Positions 23,666-35,300 of a stretch of DNA of 64,000 nucleotides are shown piece by piece (within the stretch, counting starts at the first letter, position 1; each line of letters begins with the position of its first letter). The stretch lies in NCBI GenBank assembly GCA_964020975.1, contig OZ026629.1, forward strand, positions 45,806,961-45,870,960. Reading direction: 5' to 3'. This DNA comes from Hermodice carunculata (taxonomy: Eukaryota > Annelida > Polychaeta > Eunicida > Amphinomidae). The notes under the pieces are model-generated. The model made no database searches and was not told the origin of the DNA. It saw only the letters and a program-made list of their open reading frames with translations. Made by a program: the position numbers and the translations under genes.

Positions 23666-26600
23666 AATAGGTGAGCGGTATAAATTCCAGACCACAATAC
23701 ACTGAATAACATGGGCAATTATTACTTTGCTGTTGTCTTAGCCATAGGACAACATAATAATTTGAACACCTACAATGAAAAGTAACAGATGCTGATTGAC
23801 TTCGGTTATCAAAAGGAAACGATATGATCTGCTCTATGGTATAGTGAAGCCAGCACCGAAGTTTTCAGTGTACCATGATATCACATGTCACATCCAGCGA
23901 AACCATTACATTTGACCCTCTTTGCTGAGCAACTGGTGCTAATATTTACATATTTTGTCAGGGAGAATAGATGTCGCCATTCATACTGCTTGTAGTTTAA
24001 TGGATGCAGTTTAAGCACGTGCGCATGTTACGGAGAAGTAAGCTCATGTATGATAGATAAGAAAATAATACAGGTGTGCAACTAATAGGAGACATTCATA
24101 TTTAACTGTAATCCTGCTCACTTCCTGTGTTGTCAGGGTAACAGACTGATGCTTCCACCAAGATCAGTGCAGATTTGTATTACATACTACATAAACATCC
24201 ATAAATAACACCCTTTCAACCAAAAGAGAGCCCATTTCTAATCAATTTAGGCATCCTTTATGTTTCAAATATATGTTAATACATTTTCTTCAGATTATTA
24301 TGTGTTTGTGTTGTTCTTTTTGTTGAGAAAGTACTTTTGACCATGCTAAACACATGGATCTGCCCTGATGCAGGTGGCTCCCTCTTTTGCTCAATAGGTG
24401 TTAGAGTAGGACCGCATTTAGATATGAATACATCCTATAGGGCCATGTACGTTGTACGTACTTTAAGGGTCGGTAAGGGGTTTCCAGCACTGGCTTACTG
24501 GGGCTTTTTATTTACCGTACTGGCGTACTGGAAGCCCTCTTGTTTTACGTACTTCGTACTATCCAAAATTTTGAAAGATTTTTATTTTTCGTACTCCGTA
24601 CTCTAGAAAACTGATTACCTGTACCAGAGTACTGACCATCCCCCCCCCCACTTTGTACAGAAATATATCCTACCTGTTACGAGTACCAGCCCGCACAACT
24701 TGAGCGTCAGGTGAAGTTCCTGTGGAGTCCTTTCGCTCGCCTGGCAACCTCACAAATCTAAGCTGATCACGTATGATTGTCATATCAGTTAGTTTTTAGT
24801 AGCTATGTCAGTAGTCTATCTGAAGAGTTGCGATGCAAATTTTCAACACTCACTCAACAACCAATATTTTTTGCAGATCATTTGATCGTGACATCCAATT
24901 ACCAATTAGAATTACTTTTCATTTATGGATGCTTAATAAATGTTTGGACGGACCCTTGGCAGTTGTTTATACTCACCGCTTCTGCACACAAGCCGGTGCC
25001 AGCTCCAACATCCAGTATACGTGCATCTTTGGGTAGTTTCTGTTGGGCCAGTCGGTCAGCTGCAATTTTGTGAGGTTGGTACCCTATCGAAAGGACTTCC
25101 TGTGGACACAGCATAATTTGATGAACACGGGGCGATAGAAGTAACCAGCAAGAGCATCTGATATCAGTAACAAACAGTAGTGTGAAACAAATGCACTGAC
25201 GCTTCATAGGCATGAAGCCAGGGTTGGGGGGGGGGGGGGGTCTAGCCCACGAAAGTACTGATGAAACATGCATGGTGATGTATCATATAAATGGCTGGAC
25301 AGTAAGAGTCATATCACGTTTTATACTCTGATGTCTTACTTGTTATAAAATTGAGAAGTTAGATGCAGCAATCTGCACCAAATCACAGAAATGTCAGCCC
25401 AGGACTACGAGAGCGATGACACGATGCAATCTCAACAAAAAATATCTACAACTTTTTAATCATTGCCTTTTAATAAAAGTAACTATTGTATCTTGTAATC
25501 GGGTACCCCAAAGTAATTGCAACCTTCTGAGATTTCAACGCAAAGATTTTCTCCGATTTCGGATCGAAATTATTGTAATATAATTGATATCCAATTGTCC
25601 AAAGAAATTATATAATTGTGAGCCCATGTACTAGTGTCACTGAAATCGGCATAGGCTGCAATGTCCGCGCCTTCAAGTCTCATGAATACCAGTGATCCTT
25701 TAACAGTCGTTTATCAATCAGATATAAATAAAGGACTGAATTGGTGCTATACCTTGAGATGAATGATTATTCACTGAGCAAATAAACATGCAAAATATGT
25801 CTATTTCACAACCTCTTCTTAATTTTTCAGGGACGACCCGCGCAAGCTGGAACTTCACATTATTGTATCTAGTTCTGAACAGAAATGGTGCAAGATAAAA
25901 ATCAGATGTACCAATACAAAAAGTGCTGAAAAGGGGTAAAAATACAACAAAACAGTTAAGTATACAAATAAAAATGAAAAGAGAGAGAGAGAGGAAAACA
26001 ACAGACGGTAGACGATTACTACTTCATGAATTAGCAGGTCAAACCTCTTCACTGTCATTTGCTAAGAATCTCGTTGATATTAACCCCATTGTGGCATCTA
26101 ACAATTTACATTTTGAGTCAGAAGAGAGCCTACTGTGGCCGAGTCATCAAATTTTTACCTTCTCGAGGGTGCAAAGATCATCAAAGAGTATATTGAGATG
26201 ATTAGTAAGAAAGATATCCGACAACCTAGCCAAAAGAATTTGTCTGATGTAGAATAAAGGGGACCCTGCAGAAGAAAGTAACACGTTATTTTCGACTGGG
26301 ATCCACATATACAGTTTAGATGAATTTTTTTCGGACTTCTGGAAAACAAATGGGCGTCAAGGCGGTTGATTAATATGTTAATATTACGGGGACCGTGCCC
26401 TGGCCTAGCGGGAAAGGAAAGAGTTCCGGGTGCGTCTTGAAGCGGAAAACGGAGCCAGAAGCACGTAGATTTTCCGATAAGGAGTTCCCGAGTTGAGTTG
26501 TAGAGGGTACAAAGCTTCTGTAAATATATATTACCAAAGCGACGGTGAAATGTCTGTCAGCTAGGCCACATAAGTAGTGATTGTCTTTCTTGATTTTGTG

Positions 26601-26936
26601 TTGGAAGAAGAGAAATCAGATGAGTGGGGCATAAGCCATTTATGTTTTTAAAATAAAGCACCAGTTTATTGTACTTGTGTCCTTCAGCAAGGCTAAGCCA
26701 CCCTAAACAATTGAGAACTTTGACACAGCTAGATGTATTCATGAGTTCCGTTACCATTAATTTATCTCTATATTGAAGTGATTTGAACCATGGACCGACT
26801 ATTTGACTATTTGAACATAGCAGACTTAAAAGAATAACTATCGACAATGGGCGCTGGGTACTCCAAAATTAACCTGATACCCCCCTGTATAAATAGATTC
26901 TAAAGCATTCCAAGGTAAAGTAAACATACATGTTCT

Positions 26937-27031
<95 letters not shown>

Positions 27032-30000
27032 TATACATATATAAACCTTATTTAAAAATGATTTTATGTGGCTGTTCCATGATAGATTGTGTGAGAGGAT
27101 GACACCAAGATCTTTGTGTTCAAGTATCCTCTTAACTATTTTTCCCATGAAATGTAAGGAAGGGTGATTTAGTTTGTTTGTTTTTGTTGAGATTTCCCTT
27201 TGATCAGTTTTCAGTGGGTTAAAGTCAACGTTCCATTTACATCCACATTCTACTACCACTCATAAATTTTCATTCAAACTGATGACAATTGGTTCAGGGG
27301 TATCAATTTCGATCAGAGAAGTATCATCGGTAAACATGTACACGGAACATGAGGGATAGTCAACAAGATCACGGGTGAAAACTAAGAAGAACAGAGGGGA
27401 AAGACGACTAACCCGGGTGCACACCTGATGCAATATTGATAAAGTCTGGAAAAGTGCCATCCAAAACTACTCTTTGTTGTCTGTCACTAAGATAAGACTA
27501 ATGCATGCTATGTGCTCACGGTTGGCTGAGCGGTAAGACGCTCGGCTTTCATCACTGCGACCCGGGTTCGATTCTCGTCCTGGGAAGCATGTGGAGAAAG
27601 TTCCTAACACGTTAACTGTGCACGGTGGCTTTCTCCGAGTTCTTCAGTTTCCTCAGACAAGGTAGGAAGAGTACGCCAACATCTGTGCCATGGAGAGTGA
27701 CTCGATAAGTCAATGCTTGACTTCTTTCACAATCCATGTATAAAACAAATGTGTCTATACTTTATGTGCTCCCATTTTCGGTGATTGCAAATTGAAAACG
27801 ACTGCATGCAGCAACTCTAAGCTTCTCATGGTAAATAATCACTTTATCTCATCTTGAAGACGTTTTTGTATACGTGTTCTCCATTTCTATGCGTTATTTG
27901 GCATATTTTTTTACATTGACTGTTACAAAATTTTAAATCTCTTTTGAAAGATATCAAAAGAAAATACAGATTTATTGTATTTTCCGATACGTATTTTGAA
28001 ACTCATCTGGTGAAACACAATTTGCAACGATATCCATTGACATTTATCGGTATGAATATATTCGACACTAGGTAACGGTCAGGAAAGACACAACACAGAA
28101 TGGCGAAATAAATACTTTAATGACATCCACTAAACTCATTTAAGTAAGTTAAATGAGCGTAGTGTAAGCTGAGTATGCGCCACTAAGCACCAACAGTAAA
28201 CAAAACAATTAATATAACAATAAATGGGAAACTGGGGATCCAGGGAGGGCAGGCAAGTGAACTGAACTGAAAGTGAGGGAGGGAAGCCGAACCCATGTGT
28301 AAAGTGCCCAACCCTGATCTCGGTGCACCAGCGGTCACTCAGGGTCAAAGGTCGGTTACTGGCCGGCGCCAATGCCAAGGAATGAATAGCATCTATTCCC
28401 AACACATTTGGTACCGGTCAGGAAAGACACAACACAGAATGGCGAAACAAATACTTTAATGACATCCACTAAGCTCATTAATTACAACCTATAATAATAA
28501 ACTACTGCGTGCACGTAAGCTGAGTGTACGCCACCAAAGTAGTAGGGAGAAGTAAAGAACGCCAAACTGTATTAAGAGGACAAGATATGAGTAGACATCT
28601 GCGTAGGTAAAACAGCTTGCGCGCTGAGGTCAGAAAAGGTACACCGGAATACCGCATCACTAGCTCACCCACCTTCCCTCCCCCATGCACTCAAGTGCGC
28701 GAAATCGCAACCAATGTTGTAACAAAGGGAAGCCCCACCCTTTCTGTGCATGGAATACCTGTGCGGCGAGAGACCGAGCGCACTCAGCATAGTGGCGAGA
28801 AGGCGACGTGAGCGTGTGGGCAGTTAACAGACCCCTTTCGCTAGACCAGCGTATTGTTAGTACGCGGGTTGTCAAAAACAGGGTTTCCCGAGAAGGCACC
28901 CGGGACTCACCTGGTACAAACCACCACGTGTGCAGACAAGGAGCCAACGCGGCAGGTATGAATCAGGTGAAGAAATTGGAAATTAGAGCAAGGTCACTCA
29001 TTTTCACTTGACCTTCTTCAGTTATTGTGCAAGCACCACAGGAAGTCTACTGTCTGTGTGTGACCCTGAAAACTGGGTCAAGGTCACCCATCTACAAACT
29101 CAAACCAGCCCTTATAGGCAACCATAAAGCTGTGCAATATAAAAGTGCTACCTCTAAAATGCAAGTTATCATACAGAAACAGTATTCAACCAAATGGCTC
29201 TGTGACCTTTGAAATTAGGTCAAGGTCACCCATCTTCAAACTCAACCTAGCCTTTACAGAGAACCATAAAACTGGGCAATATAAAAGTTCTAGCTCCAAG
29301 GTAAAAGTTATCATGCAGAAAGCATGTAACCATAATCAGTAAAGGGGCTCTGTGGCCTTTATATATGTCCCTCGCCAGGGTCTACGGCCGCGTTCTCGAA
29401 AAACTCGGGAGTTGCGAAAGGTCTCCAACATCGTGCAAGGCAGCAAAGCTAGCAGGAGGAAGCACGGGGTGGAAGGAGGAGCAGGGAAGGCACGCAACAA
29501 GACGCACAGTGCTCGCACAGAACAAGCGATTTACGTCTCTGTTATTTATGGTAACGGTGTTACCATTATCATCGAAACTTTCTTAAGATCGTTAATGCAA
29601 ATATTAAAAAGCGTAAGGCTGAGAGAGCAACCTTGTCTAACACCGTCATTGAGAAAGATTTGATCGGCGATATCATCTGAAAATTTTAGCCGCATCGAAA
29701 CTCTGTTATAAATGTCCCTTGTCATTTTATACGTATAGCCAGTTGTATGTTGTTATATAGTACTGTAAAGAATAGGCCTTCATATCAAACTCTATCGAAT
29801 GCTTGTTTAAAATCAATAATACATGCAAATAAGTGTTTGCCATTTCGACATAATTTTGCATGTTTATCGATGAGGGTGTTTGATACCAGTATGTGATCAT
29901 TGGTACAGGAACCTATTAAGAAATCAATTTGATAATAATGTTTTTTTTCTTTTCTTGTCTATATATAGTTTTTAATCTCTTGTTCAAAATAATAAAGAAT

Positions 30001-30240
30001 GGTTTGAAGAAACAACTTCACGGCGATATGCCTCTGTATCTGTTTGGATCAAGTGTAAAATGTTAGTATATTACTACGGATATCACTACAGATATTATTA
30101 GGACATTCAAGCAGAAAGAGTCGTGCATCATCCATATTTTTTACCAATACTTGCAGATGCTGTTCATTATGGGGATCACAGGTCTTTGATGTCTGCTATA
30201 TTTTACAATTTGCCATTTTTGCGTGCTTATCTTAATTTTG

Positions 30241-30283
<43 letters not shown>

Positions 30284-31175
30284 TGCCTTGTTTGTTTTTC
30301 TGCAACCCGTGAATTTTGGAATTCGAAAATCAGTCAACACACCGTGTGGCCTCTTTCCTGAAAGACTCCTAAACAAGTGTCTTGAATTCATGCAAACTGA
30401 ATACATTTGAATTCAAATCTTAACTTGTGTTAATCTAGCGGCATCTCATGTTTTTCAATTGAACTTTAGATTTGAAACTTCTCGTTTTATTTTCCACATT
30501 TTTCACCAAAATAGATATGTTTGGTGGAAAATTTTTGTTCACATTTGCTATGTCAATAAAGAATGTCTATTCAATAAATGCAACAAAAATTATCATACCA
30601 CCAAAATTTCCAATGTCATGAATAGTATCTATTGACACGTGGTTTTTGTCACTTATCTCTGCAAATTTTAGAAAAACAAGATTGATTTTAGGCATTGTAC
30701 ACTACAGTAGAATTTTACAAGACATTTCGACATTGCAGACAAAAATCCCCAAGTTTAAATAGACTTGCAAGCATAAAGCATAAAACAAGATATGTTTATA
30801 CTTGTATGATTATAACATTATTGTAATTGATTGCAATGATGTCTACTTTAGCTTCTCACAAACACTGAGAAAGTCCTTATAAATCTCAAATCTCCCGACT
30901 AATGCTAAAATTTCAGTAGCCTGGCATAAGGTGGTAGAAAAAGAAATGTATTTGCTTGTATTCTAAAAGCAAAAAGACATCATGGTTCCGCGTTGGTGAC
31001 AGTTTTGGGTATCACATTTTTCTCCTAAAGGGACAGGGAGGTAATGTCTACGCACCTGCTCGTACTTCGTAGCCCATGCCTTATATACTTCTATTGTATC
31101 CTCAGTGGTGTTTCCGGGCGCCTGGACATTGTAGATTGAAGCGCGGATCTGTTCGTCTTTTATCTTGTTATTCAT
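21189..31175 (-). CDS. METTL27: METTL27 (WBSCR27)-like SAM-dependent methyltransferase, five coding exons
   Basis: Coding exons by GT/AG boundaries are 31175-31056, 25099-24977, 23077-22936, 21780-21688 and 21370-21189. They sum to 660 bases: 219 residues plus TAA. Junction phases agree (0, 0, 1, 1), and the split codons give N129 and G160. The protein has the class I Rossmann methyltransferase layout: a YKAWATKYEQ lead (31-40), SAM-binding motif I ILDVGAGTGLCAEA (68-81), an acidic ribose-contact position D95 in IEALDG, the strand-4 motif YDAAVLSG (131-138) and KPGG (158-161). Order and spacing match METTL27, human length about 245. The methyl acceptor is not known to me; the protein is probably soluble, with no signal peptide or membrane segment. 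The ATG directly follows a TGCAG acceptor-like site, so a noncoding 5' exon may lie upstream of 31175. Intron 1 (about 6 kb) has collected LINE and SINE insertions. No frame damage is seen, so it looks functional. Confidence 0.88.
21371..22935 (-). other. METTL27 introns 3 and 4 (flanking exon 21780-21688)
   Basis: Intron 3 runs 22935-21781 (donor GTAAGT, acceptor TTGACAG) and intron 4 runs 21687-21371 (donor GTAAAT, acceptor GGCACAG). Intron 3 contains a (TTC)n/(TCC)n tract at 22131-22234 and ACATGTAC-type palindromes near 21870-21910. No other coding sequence is seen. Confidence 0.7.
22131..22234 (+). repeat. (TTC)n/(TCC)n microsatellite in METTL27 intron 3
   Basis: TTC units turn into about 22 TCC units and back. 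The poly-arginine minus frame here is an artefact. Confidence 0.95.
23078..24976 (-). other. METTL27 intron 2
   Basis: The donor is GTGAGT after 24977 and the acceptor is TTGATGCAG before 23077. It contains a mixed T-rich tract (23611-23665), a G run at 23347-23358 and a CGTACT-rich patch at 24440-24620. A related CGTACTCCGTA patch occurs again near 43330-43370, so it is probably a worn dispersed repeat. No other gene is seen. Confidence 0.7.
26200..27505 (-). mobile_element. CR1-like LINE fragment in METTL27 intron 1
   Basis: Minus-strand pieces are YLSDRQQRVVLDG (about 27490), FFLVFTRDL with FTDDTSL (27460-27260, FADD with A changed to T), CKWNVDFNPLKTDQ and LEHKDLGVILSHNLSWNSHI (27259 on), then a (TA)n tract splitting the thumb. 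LGWLSLAEGHKYNKLVLYF and NGLCPTHLISLLP follow (26847-26557), and INRLDAHLFSRSPKK with CICG near 26349-26200. This is RT palm to Cys-rich tail of a CR1/L2-type protein, 5'-truncated and with several frameshifts. Confidence 0.75.
26938..27044. repeat. (TA)n microsatellite inside a LINE
   Basis: About 100 bases of TA with two small interruptions (ATGTAT, ATACAT). It interrupts the RT thumb region of the LINE fragment. The YIYIYI frames are artefacts. Confidence 0.95.
27509..27771 (+). mobile_element. tRNA-headed SINE with 9-base target duplication
   Basis: TATGTGCTC at 27509-27517 and 27763-27771 flanks a 245-base body. The head GGTTGGCTGAGCGGTAAGAC has a box A-like sequence and CCGGGTTCGATTCTCGTC is a box B, at tRNA-like spacing (27520-27585). 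A tRNA-unrelated body (GCATGTGGAGAAAGTTCC, CTTTCTCCGAGTTCTTCAG) and an AT-rich tail TATAAAACAAATGTGTC follow. It sits just upstream of the 5'-truncated LINE. It is a pol III SINE of unknown family, and recent enough to keep its target duplication. Confidence 0.8.
28071..28482 (+). repeat. pair of 72-base direct repeats 339 bases apart
   Basis: GGTCAGGAAAGACACAACAC followed by AGAATGGCGAAA occurs at about 28077 and again at about 28416, each followed by TAATGACATCCACTAA. Similarity resumes farther on (TAAGCTGAGTRTRCGCCAC). This is a local duplication of an unassigned sequence. Confidence 0.65.
29030..29340 (+). repeat. two-copy ~140-base TGACC-type repeat
   Basis: Two successive blocks each read GGGTCAAGGTCACCCATC or AGGTCAAGGTCACCCATC, then CAAACTCAA, ACCATAAA, CAATATAAAAGT and GTTATCAT. 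The second is at about 29215-29340. The AGGTCAAGGTCA core is shared with the type A units elsewhere. Confidence 0.6.
29540..29965 (-). mobile_element. LINE reverse-transcriptase fragment of a second clade
   Basis: On the minus strand from 29960 the translation includes GSCTNDHILVSNTLIDK, LFACIIDFKQAFDRV (motif A, D-F-K-AFD) and FLNDGVRQGCSLSPY (motif B, GxRQGCxLSP). These diagnose an RT palm unlike the GVPQGS type at 15390 and 53440. No endonuclease, FADD motif or C-terminus remains, and in-frame stops are present. Confidence 0.7.
30244..30282 (+). repeat. (CA)n microsatellite
   Basis: About 19 CA units in METTL27 intron 1. Confidence 0.95.
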
Positions 31176-31965
31176 CTGCAATGAGCAGTAAATCTGCATG
31201 GTTGGCAAACTCCATTGTCCACCCTCACTTGTCCATTTATTAAATAATTTGAAAAGGCAGATTTTTAAAAAGTGCATGGATACTGTGTTTGGGAGAACCT
31301 GTGGACTTTTATATACGAAATTTGACGCAATCATGGGCCATCAGAAGTGAGAATATGTTGGGTTTTGTTTTTGTTTTGTTTTGTTTTGTTTTTTGTTGTT
31401 GTTTTTGTTTTTTGTTTGTTTGTTTTCTTTTTGTTTTTTGTTTTGTTTTTTTGTTTTTTTGTTTTTTGTTTTTTGTTACTGTTGTTCCTATTGCCCCTTA
31501 AACTTTTTGAAGTACAGGCGCGTACGTCCACCGTAATTAAAATGGTTTAGGTCATTTCATTATATGTTAGACAAATTTTATTTTCATTACGGTGAGGAAC
31601 TAATGCAATTGTGAGTCGCTTGTACATGCAACTGAATAGATTTGTCATGTCGGCTTTGGGTATTACAGATCTCCGCTTACTCTTTCGTTCTCAACCCCCT
31701 CCCCTCCTTTTTTTCCTCTACCGCACTCATAATATTTGCACCGGTGGCTCACTAAGGGGGACCCAGCTCCGAATCAGTTTGTGTAAATTTACAAAAACAC
31801 TGACACAGTGAAAGGTCAGTTTGTGGTCAGTTTTTCACCGTCTTCCATCGATACAATATTTATTTTAACTGTGTCTTCTTACACTTTATTTATTTCACAG
31901 TCTGACTCTAAAATACGCAGCCTAGAGGGAGCATGAGATTTTTTTTATTTCTTGCCTTCACCTTA
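31176..31965. other. region upstream of the METTL27 coding start
   Basis: This would hold the METTL27 5' UTR and promoter, but no TATA box or clear first exon can be picked out. A (TTTTG)n-like low-complexity tract lies at 31362-31480. Confidence 0.4.
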
Positions 31966-31967
31966 AA

Positions 31968-32016
31968 TATTGCGTTCCCGCGCAATATTGTTTCGTTCCC
32001 TCGCAATGAAAACGAG
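31968..32016 (+). repeat. short cluster of GCGAGGGAACG-type palindromic motifs
   Basis: At least two copies (TATTGCGTTCCCGCGCAATA, TTTCGTTCCCTCGCAATG) of the 20-base motif that is arrayed at 36740-37020 on the other side of the DIRS-like element. Confidence 0.6.
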
Positions 32017-32018
32017 AA

Positions 32019-32342
32019 TTTTTCAGTAATTTCGGTATTAGCAAGTATATACTTACCTCGACCACCATTGCCAAGACCTCCGTGTCTGGACAAAATCGCC
32101 TCACAAAATTGAGTTGGATTACTAACTCGATTGTTTCCAAAAACCTGACATTGCCGGTGGCGCCATCTCTTGGTTCATATGGATCCGGTAGTGACTCCTG
32201 GTGGGCAGGCTCTCGTGTTTTCCTTCCTCCTGGACAATTGATCAGTTGACATCACCTGCATGGAGGAAGCAGGGTGGTCGGTTGGGCTTCTCTGGTGGTC
32301 CAGATGTAAGTATAATTACTAATACCGAAATTACTGAAAATT
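32019..32342. repeat. 324-base segment with ~36-base inverted ends
   Basis: TTTTCAGTAATTTCGGTATT at 32019 on is repeated inverted at about 32306-32342 (AATACCGAAATTACTGAAAA). It overlaps the left inverted end of the DIRS-like element, so it may be part of that element's terminal structure or a MITE carrying it. Confidence 0.5.
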
Positions 32343-35300
32343 GTACGTATTAATTACGTAATATTACCTCTTGACCACCATTGCCAATGTACAAATGCAG
32401 TGCAGGAGGGTGCAACATTACATGCATACCAGAGATGGCAACTTCCAAATTCCATTTTAGGGACATTTAAGTGAGAACATCAGGTACAGAGCATATTTAA
32501 CAAAGAATATATGTAAAATACTCAGTTTCAATGTCAGACAAACACTGGTAAGTTGGACAAGATTTCAGCTAATTTCAGAGACTGTCCCTGATGATGAGGG
32601 ACAGTTTGCATCTCTGGCATACTGACCAAAGACTGCCGGAACCGACAGCCTGAGGGGAACCATCAGTCCAAGTGAGGAGCGACGTCTGAAGAAGAAAACC
32701 TCAGAGGTATGTGGACTAGAGGCCACCAACAGCAAAATCCTTGCCAAAACCTGGAAACCCTCCTTACCAATCAGCATGGGACTGCACTGCCCCCCCCCCC
32801 CCGGAAATTGCCCGCCAACCTGGTAGCTGTCTGCCTCATTGGTATATGCTGTCTATTTCCATTCTTCTGGTCCTGGAGATCTAACAAGACTGGTGTGTCT
32901 TGGAAAACATGGCAGACACAGGGGACCAGTTATATGGTTCCATGAGACAGTGTCCAAAAATAGGTCCACTGGCTCTGAACTTGAGGCCATTGAGGACATC
33001 CGCCCAATCCAAGTCTGAAAGAAGGTCTAGCCCTACTCTAGACTGACCTATAAACTGCATCTGAGTCAAAAACCCGAGGGCACCATAAACTGGAACATGT
33101 GGGTGCCCTCAGGGGACAAGGGAAGTCTGATGGACAAGTATCAGGAACCTATGCAAAGGGCCTGCTTAACCGGCAAAGGCATACATGCCGTCCTCAAGCA
33201 CTGTCAAGTGAGGCAAGTAGTGCTCAGCAAAAGACATTGATGATCACCAGCAGCAGACCTAGAGCATATCAACAACGGCAATATTTCTTAGGGCATACCA
33301 GGAGACATTAAAGACTGGCACCTCATCAGCTATGACCGAGACTTGCCTTAGTGCTGCAGGTCTATCCAAAGCATTTTTGTTGTCCTCCAGGATTGTCTGC
33401 TTGATCCACATTGAGATCATGTTTTGGCAAACTTGCTGATTCCCAGGGTTTCCCAGGGGCAAAAAGAGGGTGCACTTCTGATCCCTGACATCATCCATGT
33501 GTGAGAGATACCAATGCAGTCCTTTCACCAGTCACAGGGCTCTTTCCTCTGAGGGAAGAGCCCTCTACATCGGAGAAAGGATGAAACCCTTTTCTGCCAT
33601 AGATGGATCTTGGTTCTTTACAAGAAAGCCCAAGTAATGCCTCCGGGTCTCCTGGGAGTGGTCCAGTGACCACTGGATTCCATTGTGTGCTAGAGCATGG
33701 ATCTTGCTTCTTCAAGCCTTGGAAGTGAGTGTTAATGGACAAGTTTTCCATTATTTGAGGTCCATATCCACCACTAGGGCCTGTAGATTCAGGATAAGTG
33801 AAGGTTAAACTGGAAGTTTGCATTTGCACTTGTCACGAGCAGAAGCAGGCCTGAAGATCCTGCATCAGGCAAATGACATTTGCCATATCTCCTCTAAACA
33901 GAGTGCTAGAGAAGAGAGGCCCCACTCCTGCTCTGTGAAAAATTGGGTCCCACAACTTCTGTCCCTGGAGGTGGGCATCCCTACTTAACAAATGCAGGTT
34001 CACCCCAAGCATACAGGCTGTCTTACCTGGTGATCAATTGCTCTCAACAAAGATATTGTGAGCAAAGTGGCCTGGTCAAGCCAGTCCTGGAATCCCTCTG
34101 TGACCTGATTAGATTGCTGGAGGTCCTCCAAGATAGACCTCAAAGCTGCAAAGGAGACTTCAGAGGAAGACACAATAAGGACAGAGCCCCTGGTCTCCTC
34201 CTTCAGTGTCTGGAAGGTGTTCACAAAGACAGACTTCAGCTGTGGATAAATCAAATTCCTTCCAATCCAAATCCACTGGAAGAGGATGTGACGGAAAAAA
34301 TCTGCTCAGGCTCAGAGTACCACTCTCCCTGAATGGCTGGATAGGAGAGGAGTCGTCCTTGTCACAGATAGCCAGAAGTCAGGGGCTCCATGGGCAGGAG
34401 GATGCTGTGAATCTTGGTCATCATCTGATCATAGAACTTGGCTAAGAAGAGCTAGAAAGAGATGGGTGTCTTATGCCATGCATCCTCCAGGGATAAGCCC
34501 CAGCAGGACATGGCAATGGGCCCTCACTTCTCCTCCATTGGAGGGACCGGGCTTGGTCACCCACCAGGCTCCAAATAAGGGCTTTTACATAGCCAAGCCC
34601 TGGGGTAGAGCAGGGGTTGTATCCATGGATGCTGAAGGGGGTTCCACTTGCTCAACAGATGCTCAGAGCAATTATGAGAGCATGAAGGTCGGCTGGAATC
34701 CAGCAGCTGGGACCCTCTGGCACACAAATCCAAAAGCAGGAGCTTCTCCTCCTCATCGGTATCAATGTCCGAAGACTTGGGATGCTCAAGAGGGGCAAGG
34801 AGACCCAAGTCCTTGTTGAACAGCTGTTTGGCTGATGGAAATGGGGCAGCCACTTGTGACAGAAGCAATTCTGTCACCAGGCCTCGATACTGACATCTTC
34901 CTTGGAAGTCATGGTAGCCTCTGTCATGTCCTGCATCTGCTCCTCTCACTTGGGGCAAGTTAGCAGGACCTCTGAAGGACTCAGTGTGGGAGACACAACT
35001 GCCACCATCTCAGAAAGTCTGCTGGCTGCAGGCTACCTGCTGGAGTTCCAAGAATTCCTCAGTCTCTGAGAGGCACAGTGCAGGGGCCACAGCTGCCCCA
35101 GAGGTCTGCTGGCCAGAGAGGACCTGCAAGAGCTGTGGGAGCTCCTGAAGCTGTAAATAGAGCAAGAGCAGACTCAAAGTAGAGGCAATAAGCTGCTCAT
35201 CTGAGATGGTCTGCTCAGGCATGACAAAGGCATGGTAAAGGGGCAGATGAAGATGAAGTCTCCCTCTGCAACTGCTGCTCCTCCTGGAGCTTGAGTTCTG

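Larger units (their letters stand above)
25100..31055 (-). other. METTL27 intron 1, repeat-laden
   Basis: This intron lies between the first two coding exons (donor GTGCGT next to 31056, acceptor CCACAG next to 25099). It holds a CR1-like LINE fragment (26200-27505), a tRNA-headed SINE (27518-27762), a duplicated 72-base segment (28071-28480), a two-copy TGACC-type repeat (29030-29340), a second LINE fragment of another clade (29540-29965) and a (CA)n tract (30244-30282). Nothing recognisable is seen in 25270-26190 or 30290-31050. A GC-rich stretch at 28600-28960 and 29360-29530 has short open frames, but none that I recognise. Confidence 0.7.

Noticed and set aside
26838-27259. YIYIYIY-containing frames
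   Set aside because: The (TA)n tract joined to real LINE sequence; only the LINE parts were used.
28077-28482. The 72-base direct repeats as terminal repeats of an LTR element
   Set aside because: No TG..CA ends, primer-binding site, polypurine tract or coding region between them in 340 bases.
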